Assembly (NCBI RefSeq): GCF_014050225.1
Contig: NZ_JACFXV010000048.1
Coordinates: 7,501-71,500 of the forward strand
Direction of reading: 5' to 3'
From: Stappia albiluteola
Lineage (GTDB): Bacteria; Pseudomonadota; Alphaproteobacteria; Rhizobiales; Stappiaceae
DNA: 64,000 nucleotides
The stretch's first letter is position 1. Each line of letters starts with the position of its first letter. The position numbers and the translations under genes are program-made. The notes below the pieces were generated by a model, which saw only the letters and a program-made list of their open reading frames with translations, made no database searches and was not told the origin of the DNA. Positions 9,069 to 17,987 of the stretch are shown one piece after another.

Positions 9069-9099
9069 ATGCCGGACCGGCTCCCGGCCGGTCCGGCAT
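9069..9099 (+). terminator. Hairpin after sugar operon (weak terminator)
   Basis: Perfect 12-bp inverted repeat (ATGCCGGACCGG, 7-nt loop, CCGGTCCGGCAT) starting 37 bp after the oxidoreductase stop. Only a short pyrimidine stretch follows, so termination efficiency is uncertain; it also ends the minus-strand small gene's transcript region. Confidence 0.5.
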
Positions 9100-9130
9100 C
9101 CGGACTTTCTCGAACCCGATACTCGCCATC

Positions 9131-9304
9131 TCACCTCTTCCATGTGAAGAACGGCGAGCGCCTGACGTCCCGGTAACCGTCCGTTTCCAGGCGGGACTGA
9201 ATTTCTTCCAGGATTCTCTGATCGGTGATTTCTACCAGCGAGGCGCGGCTCAAGCTGCGCAGGACCCTCGCGACGGGGGACGTTCCCCCCATGATACGCC
9301 GCAT
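9131..9304 (-). CDS. Small protein of 57 residues, unknown function
   Basis: A short open frame with ATG at 9304 and TGA at 9131, preceded by an excellent ribosome site AGGAGG 9 nt upstream. The product is basic and mostly helical in appearance: it starts MRRIMGGTSPVARVLRSL, continues LVEITDQRILEEIQSRL and ends RRSPFFTWKR. No membrane segment or Cys pair is seen. A perfect CRP-type site with a correctly spaced -10-like element lies upstream (9445-9489), so it is probably a cAMP-controlled small gene beside the CRP and adenylate cyclase genes. The ribosome site and promoter are strong evidence that it is real; the function is unknown. Confidence 0.65.
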   Translation of the reverse strand: MRRIMGGTSPVARVLRSLSRASLVEITDQRILEEIQSRLETDGYRDVRRSPFFTWKR

Positions 9305-9444
9305 TTCGAAATTCCTCCTCGACCGGGCGGCGCGAGCCCTAGCTTTTCATCTATCGCCACCGGTCAAACTTCTCAGGCCTTCATGCATTCCATGCGTCAG
9401 CCCACCACATATGTCGGCTAACCCTCCGCCGACGCGACGAAAGG

Positions 9445-9489
9445 CATATAGGTATGCGACTTTAGTTCTGCTGTGACACAGGTCACAGC
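9445..9489 (-). promoter_or_regulatory. CRP site plus -10 element (class II-like promoter)
   Basis: GCTGTGA-CACAGG-TCACAGC at 9470-9489 is a perfect TGTGA-N6-TCACA CRP operator with two extra matching pairs. Read toward the small gene, TATATG at 9450-9445 lies 32 bp from the site centre (centre to centre), the geometry of a class II CRP promoter with the site at about -41.5. Transcription would start near 9438. There is no comparable target on the other side, where the CRP gene ends. Confidence 0.72.
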
Positions 9490-9540
9490 AATGCATGGCA
9501 GGCATGCAGAAATTAACCATAGGGAAGGTTGGCCGCAGCC

Positions 9541-10248
9541 TCAGGGCGCCCGGACGAGGTTCTTCAACTTCTCGATGTCCGGAATCGAGATCATCCCGCC
9601 TTCGATTGCCACCAGGTCCTGCTGGCTGAGCGCCGAAAGCGCCTTGTTCACCGCTTCGCGGCTGACGGCGAGCATCTGGGCGAGCGCGGTCTGGGAAAAG
9701 CGGCGATGAAACCGGGCGCTGTTGTCGGTGATCGTGGCATGGGCGAAGGCAAGGTCGACAAGCTTCGCCGCAAGGCGCTGGCGCAGGTCGAGAAAGGCGA
9801 AATTGCTCAGGTCTTCCGTATTTCGCCGCAGTCTCTCGCACAGCAGTTCGATGATGTGCCTGGCGAGGCCCGGCTCGCTGTCGAGCAGCGCGGAGAATTG
9901 CGATTGCGGCACGCAGAGTGTCTGCGAGGCTTCGATCGCCGTCGCGTTGGCGGTCCTCGGCAGGCCGTCCAGCAGCGCGATCTCGCCCAGCGCATCGCCC
10001 GGCTCGATGAGGTTCAGCGTCAGTTCGCGGCCATCCTCGCTGTTGATCCAGACCCTGATCAACCCGTCCACGACGACGAAAAGCCCGTTCGGCTCGTCAC
10101 CGCGCTCGAACAGGAGTTGCCCCTTGCCGAAGGATTGCGGCGTAGTAACCGAAGCCACCTTGATGAGGATATCCGGCTCGAGATCGGCGAACAGAAAGCA
10201 ATTCCTTAAAAGAGAGGCTCTTGTCTCGTGACCGCTGACAAATGTCAT
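9541..10248 (-). CDS. CRP/FNR-family transcriptional regulator, probably cAMP-binding
   Basis: 235 residues. The cyclic-nucleotide domain (about residues 15-135) carries the phosphate-binding cassette GDALGEIALLDGLPRTANA, of the type that binds cAMP (GE...R-T/S-A). The C-terminal winged helix has the recognition helix SREAVNKAL, keeping the Arg-Glu pair that in E. coli CRP reads TGTGA. No FNR-type N-terminal Cys cluster is present. The ATG at 10248 follows GAGGGAG; a longer frame to 10365 lacks a ribosome site. It is divergent from the FecR/adenylate cyclase pair, so sensor, messenger and receptor are clustered. Two perfect CRP sites nearby (9470, 12955) are likely targets. Confidence 0.9.
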   Translation of the reverse strand: MTFVSGHETRASLLRNCFLFADLEPDILIKVASVTTPQSFGKGQLLFERGDEPNGLFVVVDGLIRVWINSEDGRELTLNLIEPGDALGEIALLDGLPRTANATAIEASQTLCVPQSQFSALLDSEPGLARHIIELLCERLRRNTEDLSNFAFLDLRQRLAAKLVDLAFAHATITDNSARFHRRFSQTALAQMLAVSREAVNKALSALSQQDLVAIEGGMISIPDIEKLKNLVRAP

Positions 10249-10381
10249 GACGACTCCCTCGTCCGTCCTACCGACGCTTTCCGGCCATGCGTGTCTTTCG
10301 CAACTGCGATGATATACAATGTTCTTGTCCGACAACAAAAATTTCCCTCGGCACGACTGCCGCAATTATCAAGGTGACGTA

Positions 10382-10993
10382 ATGCTTGCGCTTTGGCGAC
10401 GGCTCGCCCTGCCAATCGTCCTGCTCGTCGCGATGTCGGGGATCGCACAGGCACGCGACTGCACGGTCGAGCGGATGACGGGGCGTGACCTCCAGGTGTC
10501 TTCGGGCGGCGGCTGGCATGGCGTGCGTCCGGGCGATGCTCTTTCCGCCTCCTCCCGCATTCGCACCGGCGCCAGTTCGCGGGTCCAGCTCCGCTGCGAC
10601 GACGGCACCGTCGTCACCGTCGGCCCCTCCACGCTCGTCGATATCGGCTCGCTGACCGGGCGCGGCGAGGAGAACGTGCTCTTGCGCATCACCAACGGCA
10701 TCGTCGGCATCGTGGCACCCAGCCGCTCCTGGCAGAGCTTTCGCGTCAAGGCTCCGACGCTGATCGCCTCCGTGCGGTCGACGACCTGGCTGGTCGAGGC
10801 GTCGAGGGAAAGAAGCAGCGTTTTCGTGCGCGCGGGCAGCGTCGACGTCCGCACGTCCTCGGGCGCGGCGGCGACCCTGCAACCCGGCGAAGGCATCGAT
10901 GCCGACGGGAGCGGGGCGACCCCCGGCAAGCGCAGCTGGGGCGCGGCCCGTATCGCGGAAGCCGAACGCCGGCTTGGACTGAACTGGAGATGA
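10382..10993 (+). CDS. FecR-domain periplasmic protein
   Basis: 203 residues with a signal peptide (RRLALPIVLLVAMSGIAQA, cleavage near residue 24). The body matches the FecR fold: VRPGDALSASSRIRTGASSR, LRCDDGTVVTVGPSTLVDI and LRITNGIVGIVAPS, with VRSTTWLVEA and VRAGSVDV as the repeated beta segments. The start at 10382 is chosen at the Met before the signal peptide; an upstream ATG at 10319 would add a hydrophilic tail. It overlaps the adenylate cyclase gene by 4 bp (ATGA), so it probably acts with the CHASE2 domain of that enzyme in the periplasm, perhaps as a ligand or regulator. Confidence 0.85.
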   Translation: MLALWRRLALPIVLLVAMSGIAQARDCTVERMTGRDLQVSSGGGWHGVRPGDALSASSRIRTGASSRVQLRCDDGTVVTVGPSTLVDIGSLTGRGEENVLLRITNGIVGIVAPSRSWQSFRVKAPTLIASVRSTTWLVEASRERSSVFVRAGSVDVRTSSGAAATLQPGEGIDADGSGATPGKRSWGAARIAEAERRLGLNWR

Positions 10994-12948
10994 CACGCAA
11001 TTCCACCGAGGAAAGCCTTGGCAAGCTTCCCTGGCTTGCCGGTATCCTCATTCTCCTGGCCGCCGGCCTCATCGGCCTGTGGCACCCGGGCGAAGGGCAG
11101 AAGGTCCTCAGCGGTGTCGAGGGGCGCCTCCTCGACATGCGCTATCACCTGCGTGGCGAAACCGAGCCCACCGGAAACGTTACCATCGTCGCCATCGACG
11201 ACAGGACGATCGATCGGCTTGAGCGCTTTCCCCTGTCGCGCGCCGACATCGCCGAAGCGGTCGATGCGGCGGCAAAGGGCGGAGCCACTGCCATCGCCCT
11301 CGATCTCCTGCTGCTGCAGCCGGGCGAGTCGGCCGTCGAGGACATGGCGCTTGAGCGGATGCTGGCCGAAGGTCCGCCCGCCGTCATCGCCATGACCGGC
11401 GCGTTCAGCGAGGACGACAGCGGCGAGGCCCGCCTCGACGACCTCGACGACGTGCTCCTGTCCGCCTTGTCGCGCAGCGCCTTCGACGTGGTCAGCGCCC
11501 GTGGCGGCGTCCCGGGCCCCGCCCCCAGCCGGCTGCACCTGCCTGTCTCCCCGTTTGCGCGCGACGCCCTGCTTGGCCATGTGAACATCGTCGGCGAGAG
11601 CGACGGATCGCTGCGCCGCCTGCCGCTCGACCTTCAGCTTTCCGACATGCTGGTCCTGCCGGCGCTGCCACTTACCGCCGCCCGCCTTCACCTGAACCTG
11701 CCACGCGGAGAGATGCAATTGCAGCGGCCCGGCGGCGTCACCCTGGCCGAACGCCGGATCGCCTCCGACGACCTCGCCACGATGGCGATCGGGTTCCACG
11801 GTCCGCCCGGCACCATCCCGACTTATTCCTTCATCGATGCAGTGAACGGCGACGTGCCGGCCGATGCCTTTCGCGGCCGCCTCGTCTTCATCGGCGTGAC
11901 CGGGCTCGGGACCGGGGACACCTTCGCCACGCCCTTTTCCGATACCCTGCCCGGCGTCGAGGTGCTGGCGACGGCCGCCGACAACATCCTGGGCGGAACC
12001 GAGCTGATCCGGGGAGCGGGCACGGCACGGCTCGATCTCGGCCTTGCGCTGCTTGCCGCCCTTGCCGCGTTCCTGGCTGCCAACCGCGCCAATCTCTGGC
12101 TGGCTGCCGGTCTGACGCTCGCCGTCTGGCTGGCGGCGCTGGTCCTTCTTTACCTCGCCTTCGCCGAATACCGGGTCTGGCTCGATGCCACCACGCTGCT
12201 TCTCGCCATGGGCGTGGCGAGCTTCGGCACCTTCGCGGCCCGCATCTTCCTGCAGAAGCGCATCTCGTCGCGGCTGATGAACGAGCGGCAGAACCTCGCC
12301 CGCTATCATTCGCCGTTCCTGGCCGAGACACTGGCGACGGCAGCGCGGCCGAGCTTCGACGACAGGCCGCAGCTTGCCGCAGTCGTGTTCGTCGATGTCG
12401 CGGGCTTCACCACCTTGAGCGAGCGGCTCGGCCCGCAAGGCACCGTGGCCTTCCTGCGCCGCCTGCACGAAGTCTTCGAGGAAGCCGCCCTTGCCTGCGG
12501 CGGCGTCATCGAGCAGTTCATGGGCGACGGCGCCATGATCGTCTTCGGCCTGCCGGAGCCCGGCGCCGCCGACAGCGCTGCGGCCCTCGATTGCGGCCGG
12601 CGGCTGATCGCGGCGATCGGAAAGCTCAATTCCGGCACCGACGAAGCGATCCCGGAGCCCGTCCGCATCCGCGTCAGCGTCCATTACGGCGAAGTCGTCG
12701 CGGCCGTCCTCGGCGGTCAGACGCAGGGTCATGCGACCGTCGCCGGAGACGTGGTCAACGTCTCCAGCCGGTTGCAGGAAATCGCCAAGGAAACCAACTC
12801 GGCCCTCGTCGTTTCCGAGGCCGCGCATGACGCGGTCGCCGCCGCCGGGCGCACCGACCTGCTGGAGGGCATGGCGCGGCTTTCCGGCCTGCCGATCCGC
12901 GGCCGGGAGGGCCGCATCGACGTTTGGGTCGCCGGCGCCGCATCCTGA
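10990..12948 (+). CDS. CHASE2-domain class III adenylate cyclase
   Basis: 652 residues, order: one membrane segment (about 13-32), extracytoplasmic CHASE2 sensor (about 35-330, with VTIVAIDDRTIDRL and FRGRLVFIGVT), three membrane segments (about 345-415), then a cytoplasmic class III cyclase (about 450-620). Metal-binding Asp residues sit in VVFVDVAGFTTL and MGDGAMIVFG; the transition-state Asn and Arg are in DVVNVSSRLQ. It should make cAMP (cGMP cannot be excluded) in response to an envelope signal. Translationally coupled to the FecR-domain gene and close to a CRP-type regulator, giving a compact cAMP signalling unit. Confidence 0.93.
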   Translation: MTRNSTEESLGKLPWLAGILILLAAGLIGLWHPGEGQKVLSGVEGRLLDMRYHLRGETEPTGNVTIVAIDDRTIDRLERFPLSRADIAEAVDAAAKGGATAIALDLLLLQPGESAVEDMALERMLAEGPPAVIAMTGAFSEDDSGEARLDDLDDVLLSALSRSAFDVVSARGGVPGPAPSRLHLPVSPFARDALLGHVNIVGESDGSLRRLPLDLQLSDMLVLPALPLTAARLHLNLPRGEMQLQRPGGVTLAERRIASDDLATMAIGFHGPPGTIPTYSFIDAVNGDVPADAFRGRLVFIGVTGLGTGDTFATPFSDTLPGVEVLATAADNILGGTELIRGAGTARLDLGLALLAALAAFLAANRANLWLAAGLTLAVWLAALVLLYLAFAEYRVWLDATTLLLAMGVASFGTFAARIFLQKRISSRLMNERQNLARYHSPFLAETLATAARPSFDDRPQLAAVVFVDVAGFTTLSERLGPQGTVAFLRRLHEVFEEAALACGGVIEQFMGDGAMIVFGLPEPGAADSAAALDCGRRLIAAIGKLNSGTDEAIPEPVRIRVSVHYGEVVAAVLGGQTQGHATVAGDVVNVSSRLQEIAKETNSALVVSEAAHDAVAAAGRTDLLEGMARLSGLPIRGREGRIDVWVAGAAS

Positions 12949-12954
12949 CCATGG

Positions 12955-12970
12955 TGTGAAAGCCGTCACA
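12955..12970 (+). promoter_or_regulatory. CRP site upstream of homocysteine methyltransferase
   Basis: TGTGA-AAGCCG-TCACA, a perfect CRP half-site pair. CCTACATG follows with its TACATG at 12993-12998, 33 bp from the site centre. This is almost the same arrangement and sequence (CCTATATG) as at the 9470 site. A start near 13004 would serve the gene at 13041. Confidence 0.65.
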
Positions 12971-13040
12971 TCGCGAAACGCTCTCGATCACCTACATGGG
13001 CCGGAGGGGCATGAAGACGGGTTCGACGGGAGAACCAGAA

Positions 13041-13979
13041 ATGGCAAGATATCGAAATGCGCTGCCGCAGCTTTCCGGCCGCCTGTTCCTGACGGATGGC
13101 GGACTGGAGACCTGCCTCATCTTTCACGACGGGCGGGATCTGCCTCATTTCGCCGCCTTCGACCTGCTGCGCAGCGCGGAAGGGCGCGAAACGCTGAAGC
13201 GCTACTATCGTCCGTATCTCGACATCGCCCGGGCGCAAAACACCGGCTTCGTGCTGGAAAGCGCCACCTGGCGGGCGAGTCCCGACTGGGGCGAAAAGCT
13301 CGGCTATTCGGCGGAGGATCTGGCAGAGGCGAACCGCACCTCCATCGAACTCCTGGAAGAGCTTCGGGCGGAGGACAGGCCGAACGGGCGGCCGATCGTC
13401 ATCAGTGGCTGCGTCGGTCCGCGCGGCGACGGCTACGATCCGGGCGAGGTGATGAGCCCGCTGGAAGCACAGAACTATCACGCCGCGCAGATCGGGTGCT
13501 TCCGGGATACGGCGGCCGACATGGTGACGGCGATCACGATGACGAACACGCCGGAGGCGATCGGCGTCACGCGGGCGGCGGTTGCCGCCGGGCTACCGGT
13601 CGCCATCTCCTTCACGCTGGAAACGGACGGCAACTTGCCGACCGGCGAGAGCCTGCCGCGCGCTATTGGCGCGGTCGATGCGGCGACCGGCGGGGCACCC
13701 GCCTATTACATGATCAACTGCGCTCACCCGACGCATTTCATGAGCGTGCTTGCCGAGGGCGGCGAGTGGACGAACCGTCTTCGCGGTCTGCGCGCCAATG
13801 CCTCCAGCCGCAGCCACGCCGAGCTCGATCAGGCGACCGACCTCGACGACGGCGATCCGGTGGAGCTTGGCCGGCAATATGCGCAAATCCGCCGCCGCAT
13901 GCCGCGCATCAGCGTGCTGGGCGGCTGCTGCGGCACCGATTGCCGCCATGTCGAGCAGATCTCGCTGGCCTGTACGTGA
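13041..13979 (+). CDS. Homocysteine S-methyltransferase family protein
   Basis: 312 residues. The N-terminal LTDGGLETCLIF matches the family's barrel start. Zinc-ligand cysteines are in YYMINCAHP (about residue 226) and the paired Cys of VLGGCCGTDCRHV (about residue 294). The start at 13041 follows GGGAG; an upstream ATG at 12996 lies close to the promoter. Family members transfer a methyl group to homocysteine from S-methylmethionine, betaines or related donors to make methionine; the donor here is not known. It stands alone between the adenylate cyclase and the polysaccharide genes, behind a CRP site. Confidence 0.88.
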   Translation: MARYRNALPQLSGRLFLTDGGLETCLIFHDGRDLPHFAAFDLLRSAEGRETLKRYYRPYLDIARAQNTGFVLESATWRASPDWGEKLGYSAEDLAEANRTSIELLEELRAEDRPNGRPIVISGCVGPRGDGYDPGEVMSPLEAQNYHAAQIGCFRDTAADMVTAITMTNTPEAIGVTRAAVAAGLPVAISFTLETDGNLPTGESLPRAIGAVDAATGGAPAYYMINCAHPTHFMSVLAEGGEWTNRLRGLRANASSRSHAELDQATDLDDGDPVELGRQYAQIRRRMPRISVLGGCCGTDCRHVEQISLACT

Positions 13980-13991
13980 GGAGGTAACGCC

Positions 13992-15086
13992 TCACATTTC
14001 CGCCTTCGCGGCCATGAGGCCGAGTACTGCTCCCGCAAAGTCCGCCGGACGGTCGGCGACGCGAAGCAACGGCGAGGCTTCCACGCCTTCCGCGCCGACC
14101 GTCGTCGCCACCACCGGCAGGCCGCTGGCAAGAAGCTCCAGCGTCTTGATCTTGATGCCGGCGCCCAGGCGCAAGGGCACGATGCCGATCTCCGCACGCC
14201 GAAACAGCGGCGCGGGATCGGCAACGAAACCCGTCACCTCGATGCCGGGTCCCTGCAGCCTGCGGATTTCCTCCGGCGGATCGATCCCGGCGACGATCAG
14301 CCTCGTATCCGGCCTTTGCCTGCGGATCAGCGGCAGGATCTCGGCGACGAAATAAAGTACCGCATCGGCATTTTCCGCCCGGCCCATATGGCCCCAATAG
14401 AGCAGGGTGCCGGGCTCGACCGTTTCCGCCGTTCGCTCCTTCGGGTTGATATAGGCCCGGATTTCCGGATAGCGGACCGCAACGTCGCTCCGCCCGGAGA
14501 TCTCCTCGATCAGCGCCTTGTCCTTGGCGTTCAGCGCGACGATCCGCCCGACCTTGCGGAAAACACGCCGCTCCCAGCGCTTCACCCTTTGATATTCGAG
14601 CCACGCGGCAATGCGCTTCAGCCCATGGGCGTGGGCGAGCCTGCGGGCGTAGAGCTGCGTCAGCACGTCATGGCTGACGAGGCGCGCATCCTTCCAGGCG
14701 CTTTCCGGCAAGGCCTCGATCGCCTGGATGAACTCCACCTCGATCGCCTCGAACGCGTCCCCGTTCAGCAAGGCTTCCACGTAGCGTCTGGCGACGAAGG
14801 GCCGGGCCGAGGCGGCGAAGGGAAGCAGAGGATGGCGCAGCGCGGCCAGGATCCGCCTTGCCGTCGTCAGGCGGAAGACGCGGCTTCCTTCCGCTCCGGC
14901 CGGCCGAAAGCCTTCGGCGTGATGCACCCGGTCCAGCTCGTTCTCGAAGGAGACGGTGACGACCTCCCTTCCCTTCGCTTCCAAATCGCGGATCACCCGG
15001 GCGACGATCTTCGGCCCCGACGAGACCGCCTCCGCCGACGGGTGGAAGCCGCTCAGCAACAGCACCTTTGGAGCGTTCCCGTTCAT
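13992..15086 (-). CDS. Glycosyltransferase (GT4/GT1-like)
   Basis: 364 residues, GT-B fold. The N-terminal VLLLSGFHPSAEAVSSGPK is the acceptor-domain start; the donor domain has GTLLYWGHMGRAENADAVLY, DTRLIVAGIDPPEE and the nucleotide-sugar site GIVPLRLGAGIKIKTLELL followed by VATTVGAEG. The start at 15086 overlaps the next gene's stop by 4 bp; a longer frame to 15413 runs inside that gene and is rejected. Last gene of a minus-strand operon with a Wzy-like and a Wzx-like protein, so it probably adds a sugar to an exopolysaccharide or O-antigen repeat unit. Confidence 0.88.
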   Translation of the reverse strand: MNGNAPKVLLLSGFHPSAEAVSSGPKIVARVIRDLEAKGREVVTVSFENELDRVHHAEGFRPAGAEGSRVFRLTTARRILAALRHPLLPFAASARPFVARRYVEALLNGDAFEAIEVEFIQAIEALPESAWKDARLVSHDVLTQLYARRLAHAHGLKRIAAWLEYQRVKRWERRVFRKVGRIVALNAKDKALIEEISGRSDVAVRYPEIRAYINPKERTAETVEPGTLLYWGHMGRAENADAVLYFVAEILPLIRRQRPDTRLIVAGIDPPEEIRRLQGPGIEVTGFVADPAPLFRRAEIGIVPLRLGAGIKIKTLELLASGLPVVATTVGAEGVEASPLLRVADRPADFAGAVLGLMAAKAEM

Positions 15087-16519
15087 GACCGCGCTCCGGC
15101 GGCCCGCTTCCCGCCGGCCGCGCCGCCCAACGCCAGGCCAAGCGCGGCCCAGGGATAGAGCGTCGACAGGATGCCGCCGTCGATGATGCCGCAGACGCCG
15201 AAGGTCACGAGCACCAGCACCAGCCGCTTCCACCTTTGGTCGGCGGTTCGGGCGAAGCGCGTCACGCCGATGACGGTCAGGCGCAGATAGAACCAGGCAA
15301 GCAGCAGGAAGGCGGGGACGCCGCCATAGAGCAGGATGCGCACGGCAAGGCTCTTTGCCGCCACCGCCTCGCCCGTGGTGACGGAGCGCATCACCTCCCA
15401 GGTATTGCCCCATTCGGGGATCGCCTCGCTCATGAAGAAAATGTCCTTCGACCAGCCGATGCCGAAGAGCGGATGGACAAGCACGATCTTCAGCGAGGCA
15501 TAGGCGAAGGCCGCCCGGGTAATGGCCGATTCATCGGCCTGCGCCAGCCCCGGATTGGTCAGGATCAGGTGAAGCCGGTCGGCGAATTCCGGCGGCAGCA
15601 GCAGGTAGCCCGCAACACCCGTAATCAGGATCAGCAGCGCCAGCAGCATCTGCAGCCGCCTTGGCGCCATGAGCAGCAGCATCGCCATCAGCGCGCCGAG
15701 GCCGGCAAGCCCGACCAGCGTTTCCGCCGCGAGTATGAACAGGAACATCGAACCGACGGCAAGCGCCCGGCAGAGGCGGGCCAGCCGGCCGGTAAGCGGC
15801 ATGGTGAAGAGCGCCGGCAGGAACAGGATCAGCACCAGCCGCGCCCCTTCCGCCGCCTCGTAGGTGGTGAGGTTGATGCGACCCTTCAGCGCCACGTAGT
15901 CGATGTTGAGAAAATCCTGACCGGTGCGCGCGCCTTCCAGCATCAGGGCCAGCCTCGTGTACCAGCCGGGGTGGAATTCCAGCGCGTAGAACTGCATCCA
16001 GCCGTAGACGGTCACGATCCCCGCCGCGACGAACAGCACCCGGTCCAGCGCCCTTGCCGACAGCACGAAACGCGCGACGAGGAAGGAAACGAGGATGACG
16101 AAACCGAGAAAGACGGGGATCGGAAAACGGGCAACCGAATGGGTGAAAGGGCTGAAGCCGAACGCGTCGAGCGCCTGATACTCGAAGATCACGCCGGTGA
16201 TCAGCGTGGTTACAGCGCACCAGCCGAAATAGGCGAGGAAGACGAGCGCGAAGAAATAGGCCTCGTCCCGTCCTGCCAAGCAGCGCAGGTCTCCGCTCCG
16301 CAGCACCGACAGGCAGGCGAGAGCCAGCGCCAGGAAGAAAGGCAATGCCGCATTATGGGCGAAATCGCCGAGCGGCAGGCCGATATCCACAGCCGAGAAC
16401 GGCAGGAGCAGGATGAAGAGCACGGCAAGCCACCGGCTCGCCGGTCCCGGCCGCCACCCGGCTCGCGCCGCCTGCCCGGCCTGTTCCCGTCCCGTATCCA
16501 TGGTTTGCGCGTCAGCCAT
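15083..16519 (-). CDS. O-antigen ligase/polymerase-like membrane protein
   Basis: 478 residues with about eleven to twelve hydrophobic segments. The large periplasmic loop of Wzy/WaaL proteins is seen around IDYVALKGRINLTTYEAAEGA, and PLFGIGWSKDIFF carries the H/P-L-x-G-x-G motif of the family. It overlaps the Wzx gene by 8 bp and the glycosyltransferase by 4 bp. Probable role: joining of undecaprenyl-linked repeat units (or ligation) in the periplasm. Confidence 0.82.
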   Translation of the reverse strand: MADAQTMDTGREQAGQAARAGWRPGPASRWLAVLFILLLPFSAVDIGLPLGDFAHNAALPFFLALALACLSVLRSGDLRCLAGRDEAYFFALVFLAYFGWCAVTTLITGVIFEYQALDAFGFSPFTHSVARFPIPVFLGFVILVSFLVARFVLSARALDRVLFVAAGIVTVYGWMQFYALEFHPGWYTRLALMLEGARTGQDFLNIDYVALKGRINLTTYEAAEGARLVLILFLPALFTMPLTGRLARLCRALAVGSMFLFILAAETLVGLAGLGALMAMLLLMAPRRLQMLLALLILITGVAGYLLLPPEFADRLHLILTNPGLAQADESAITRAAFAYASLKIVLVHPLFGIGWSKDIFFMSEAIPEWGNTWEVMRSVTTGEAVAAKSLAVRILLYGGVPAFLLLAWFYLRLTVIGVTRFARTADQRWKRLVLVLVTFGVCGIIDGGILSTLYPWAALGLALGGAAGGKRAAGARS

Positions 16520-17852
16520 GGCGGGCTTCCTTCGGCCACCAGACGAGGCAACTTACCGTCGTGTTCATGGCAAGCGCGCGCACGCAGTAGAACGCCATGA
16601 ACAGGTTGGCCGAAACGTTTGCGACAAGAAAGCCGATCGCCGCCGCCATGTGGCCGAATGACGGCGCAAGCAGCGCGGCCACGACGACGCCGGCGGCATT
16701 GGTCGAGGCCATGACGGCGAGGTTCAGCTTCTCGCGCCCGGTCAGAAGCAGCATGTAGCCGGCCGGCCCGCAGGAGATCGCGACGGCCTGCGCCGCGGTA
16801 ATCACCAGCATCGCCGCATAGGTGCGCCGGTATTCCTCGCCGAACAGGCCAAGCAGCGGCTCGCCAAGGAAGACGAGCGCGGCGATCATCGGCAGCGCCA
16901 TCGCCAGGACGAGCCCGGAGCCGGCCTTGAGTTCCGCCCGCATCTTCGACAGCGTCCCGCTCTGCTGCAGAAAGGGAATGCGCGACATGTAGAGGATCGA
17001 AAGCGAGGTCGAGGCGAAGGAGACGAGCGCCGGATACTGCATCGCCACGTTGAAGGCGCCGACCTCGGCGATATCCGTCAGCCGCTCCAGCAGCAGCGGC
17101 ACGAGCCAGACATAGAGATTGGTGGCAAAGAGGATCAGCATGAAGGGCGTCTGCGCCGGCATGTCGACCGCCTCGCCCGCCTGCCCGCCACCATCGGCCG
17201 TGTCCTGCTGTGCGTCCTTCGCCTCATGCCGCACGGCGGCGGCCGTCACGGCAAGGGAAGCGATCAGGAACAGGGCAAGAAATCCCAGCACGGCCCACCA
17301 GAACAGCGCATGCGGAAGTCCCGCGTGGATCATCAAGGCGGCAATCAGCAATGCGGCGCCGCGTGGCAGTTCCTGCACGATGGTGCTGGCAAGCGGGCGG
17401 TCGGTGCCGCGCAGCGCGCCGGACAGCACCGCAAGCAGCGACAGGCCGAGGCTGATGAGGAACATTGCGAGAAGGTCGGCGGGCGAGTGCAGGACATTGA
17501 CGGCAAGGCCCGTCACGCCGGCCGGTACGATCAGCAGCGTCCAGGCGCGCCGCGCCAGCATGCTCCGGCAGCGCATGGGCAATTCGCCGCGCCGGCCCGC
17601 GCCGCGCAGCCGCGCGATCAGCACCAGCGCCATCTGCTCCAGCCCGAAGGAGCCGACCAGGCTTGCCACCATCAGATAGGCAAGGACGAAGGCGACGGCG
17701 CCGAACTCGTCCGCCGAAAGGGCGCGCGCCATCAGCATCGTCGCCAGGAACAGCGCTCCCCGTCCCGCAACGCGCAGCCCGGAAATCCAGATGCCGGATG
17801 CGAGGAACCGCATCACCGGCGCATTCCTGGCCGCAATGACCTTCATCAGCAT
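16512..17852 (-). CDS. Wzx-type polysaccharide flippase
   Basis: 446 residues, twelve to fourteen hydrophobic stretches, MATE/Wzx type. ASGIWISGLRVAGRGALFLATML and LSADEFGAVAFVLAYL match the first two helices of oligosaccharide flippases; the charged loop VRHEAKDAQQDTADGGG lies in the middle. First gene of the minus-strand operon 17852-13992. It should move lipid-linked repeat units across the inner membrane for the polymerase encoded next. Confidence 0.87.
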   Translation of the reverse strand: MLMKVIAARNAPVMRFLASGIWISGLRVAGRGALFLATMLMARALSADEFGAVAFVLAYLMVASLVGSFGLEQMALVLIARLRGAGRRGELPMRCRSMLARRAWTLLIVPAGVTGLAVNVLHSPADLLAMFLISLGLSLLAVLSGALRGTDRPLASTIVQELPRGAALLIAALMIHAGLPHALFWWAVLGFLALFLIASLAVTAAAVRHEAKDAQQDTADGGGQAGEAVDMPAQTPFMLILFATNLYVWLVPLLLERLTDIAEVGAFNVAMQYPALVSFASTSLSILYMSRIPFLQQSGTLSKMRAELKAGSGLVLAMALPMIAALVFLGEPLLGLFGEEYRRTYAAMLVITAAQAVAISCGPAGYMLLLTGREKLNLAVMASTNAAGVVVAALLAPSFGHMAAAIGFLVANVSANLFMAFYCVRALAMNTTVSCLVWWPKEARHG

Positions 17853-17987
17853 GTGGTATGAGGCCCCTCGATACGCAACGCCAAATAACCCCCTCGGATT
17901 TCCTTCGGTCTTTATCGAATATCAATCTATGTTTGCTTGTTTAATAATAGATGAGATACCCGAATAACCCTGCGGCGGTTTAAAGCA

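Noticed and set aside
10369-12969. 866-codon open frame on the minus strand
   Set aside because: It is the antisense shadow of the FecR and adenylate cyclase genes, whose motifs are unambiguous on the plus strand.
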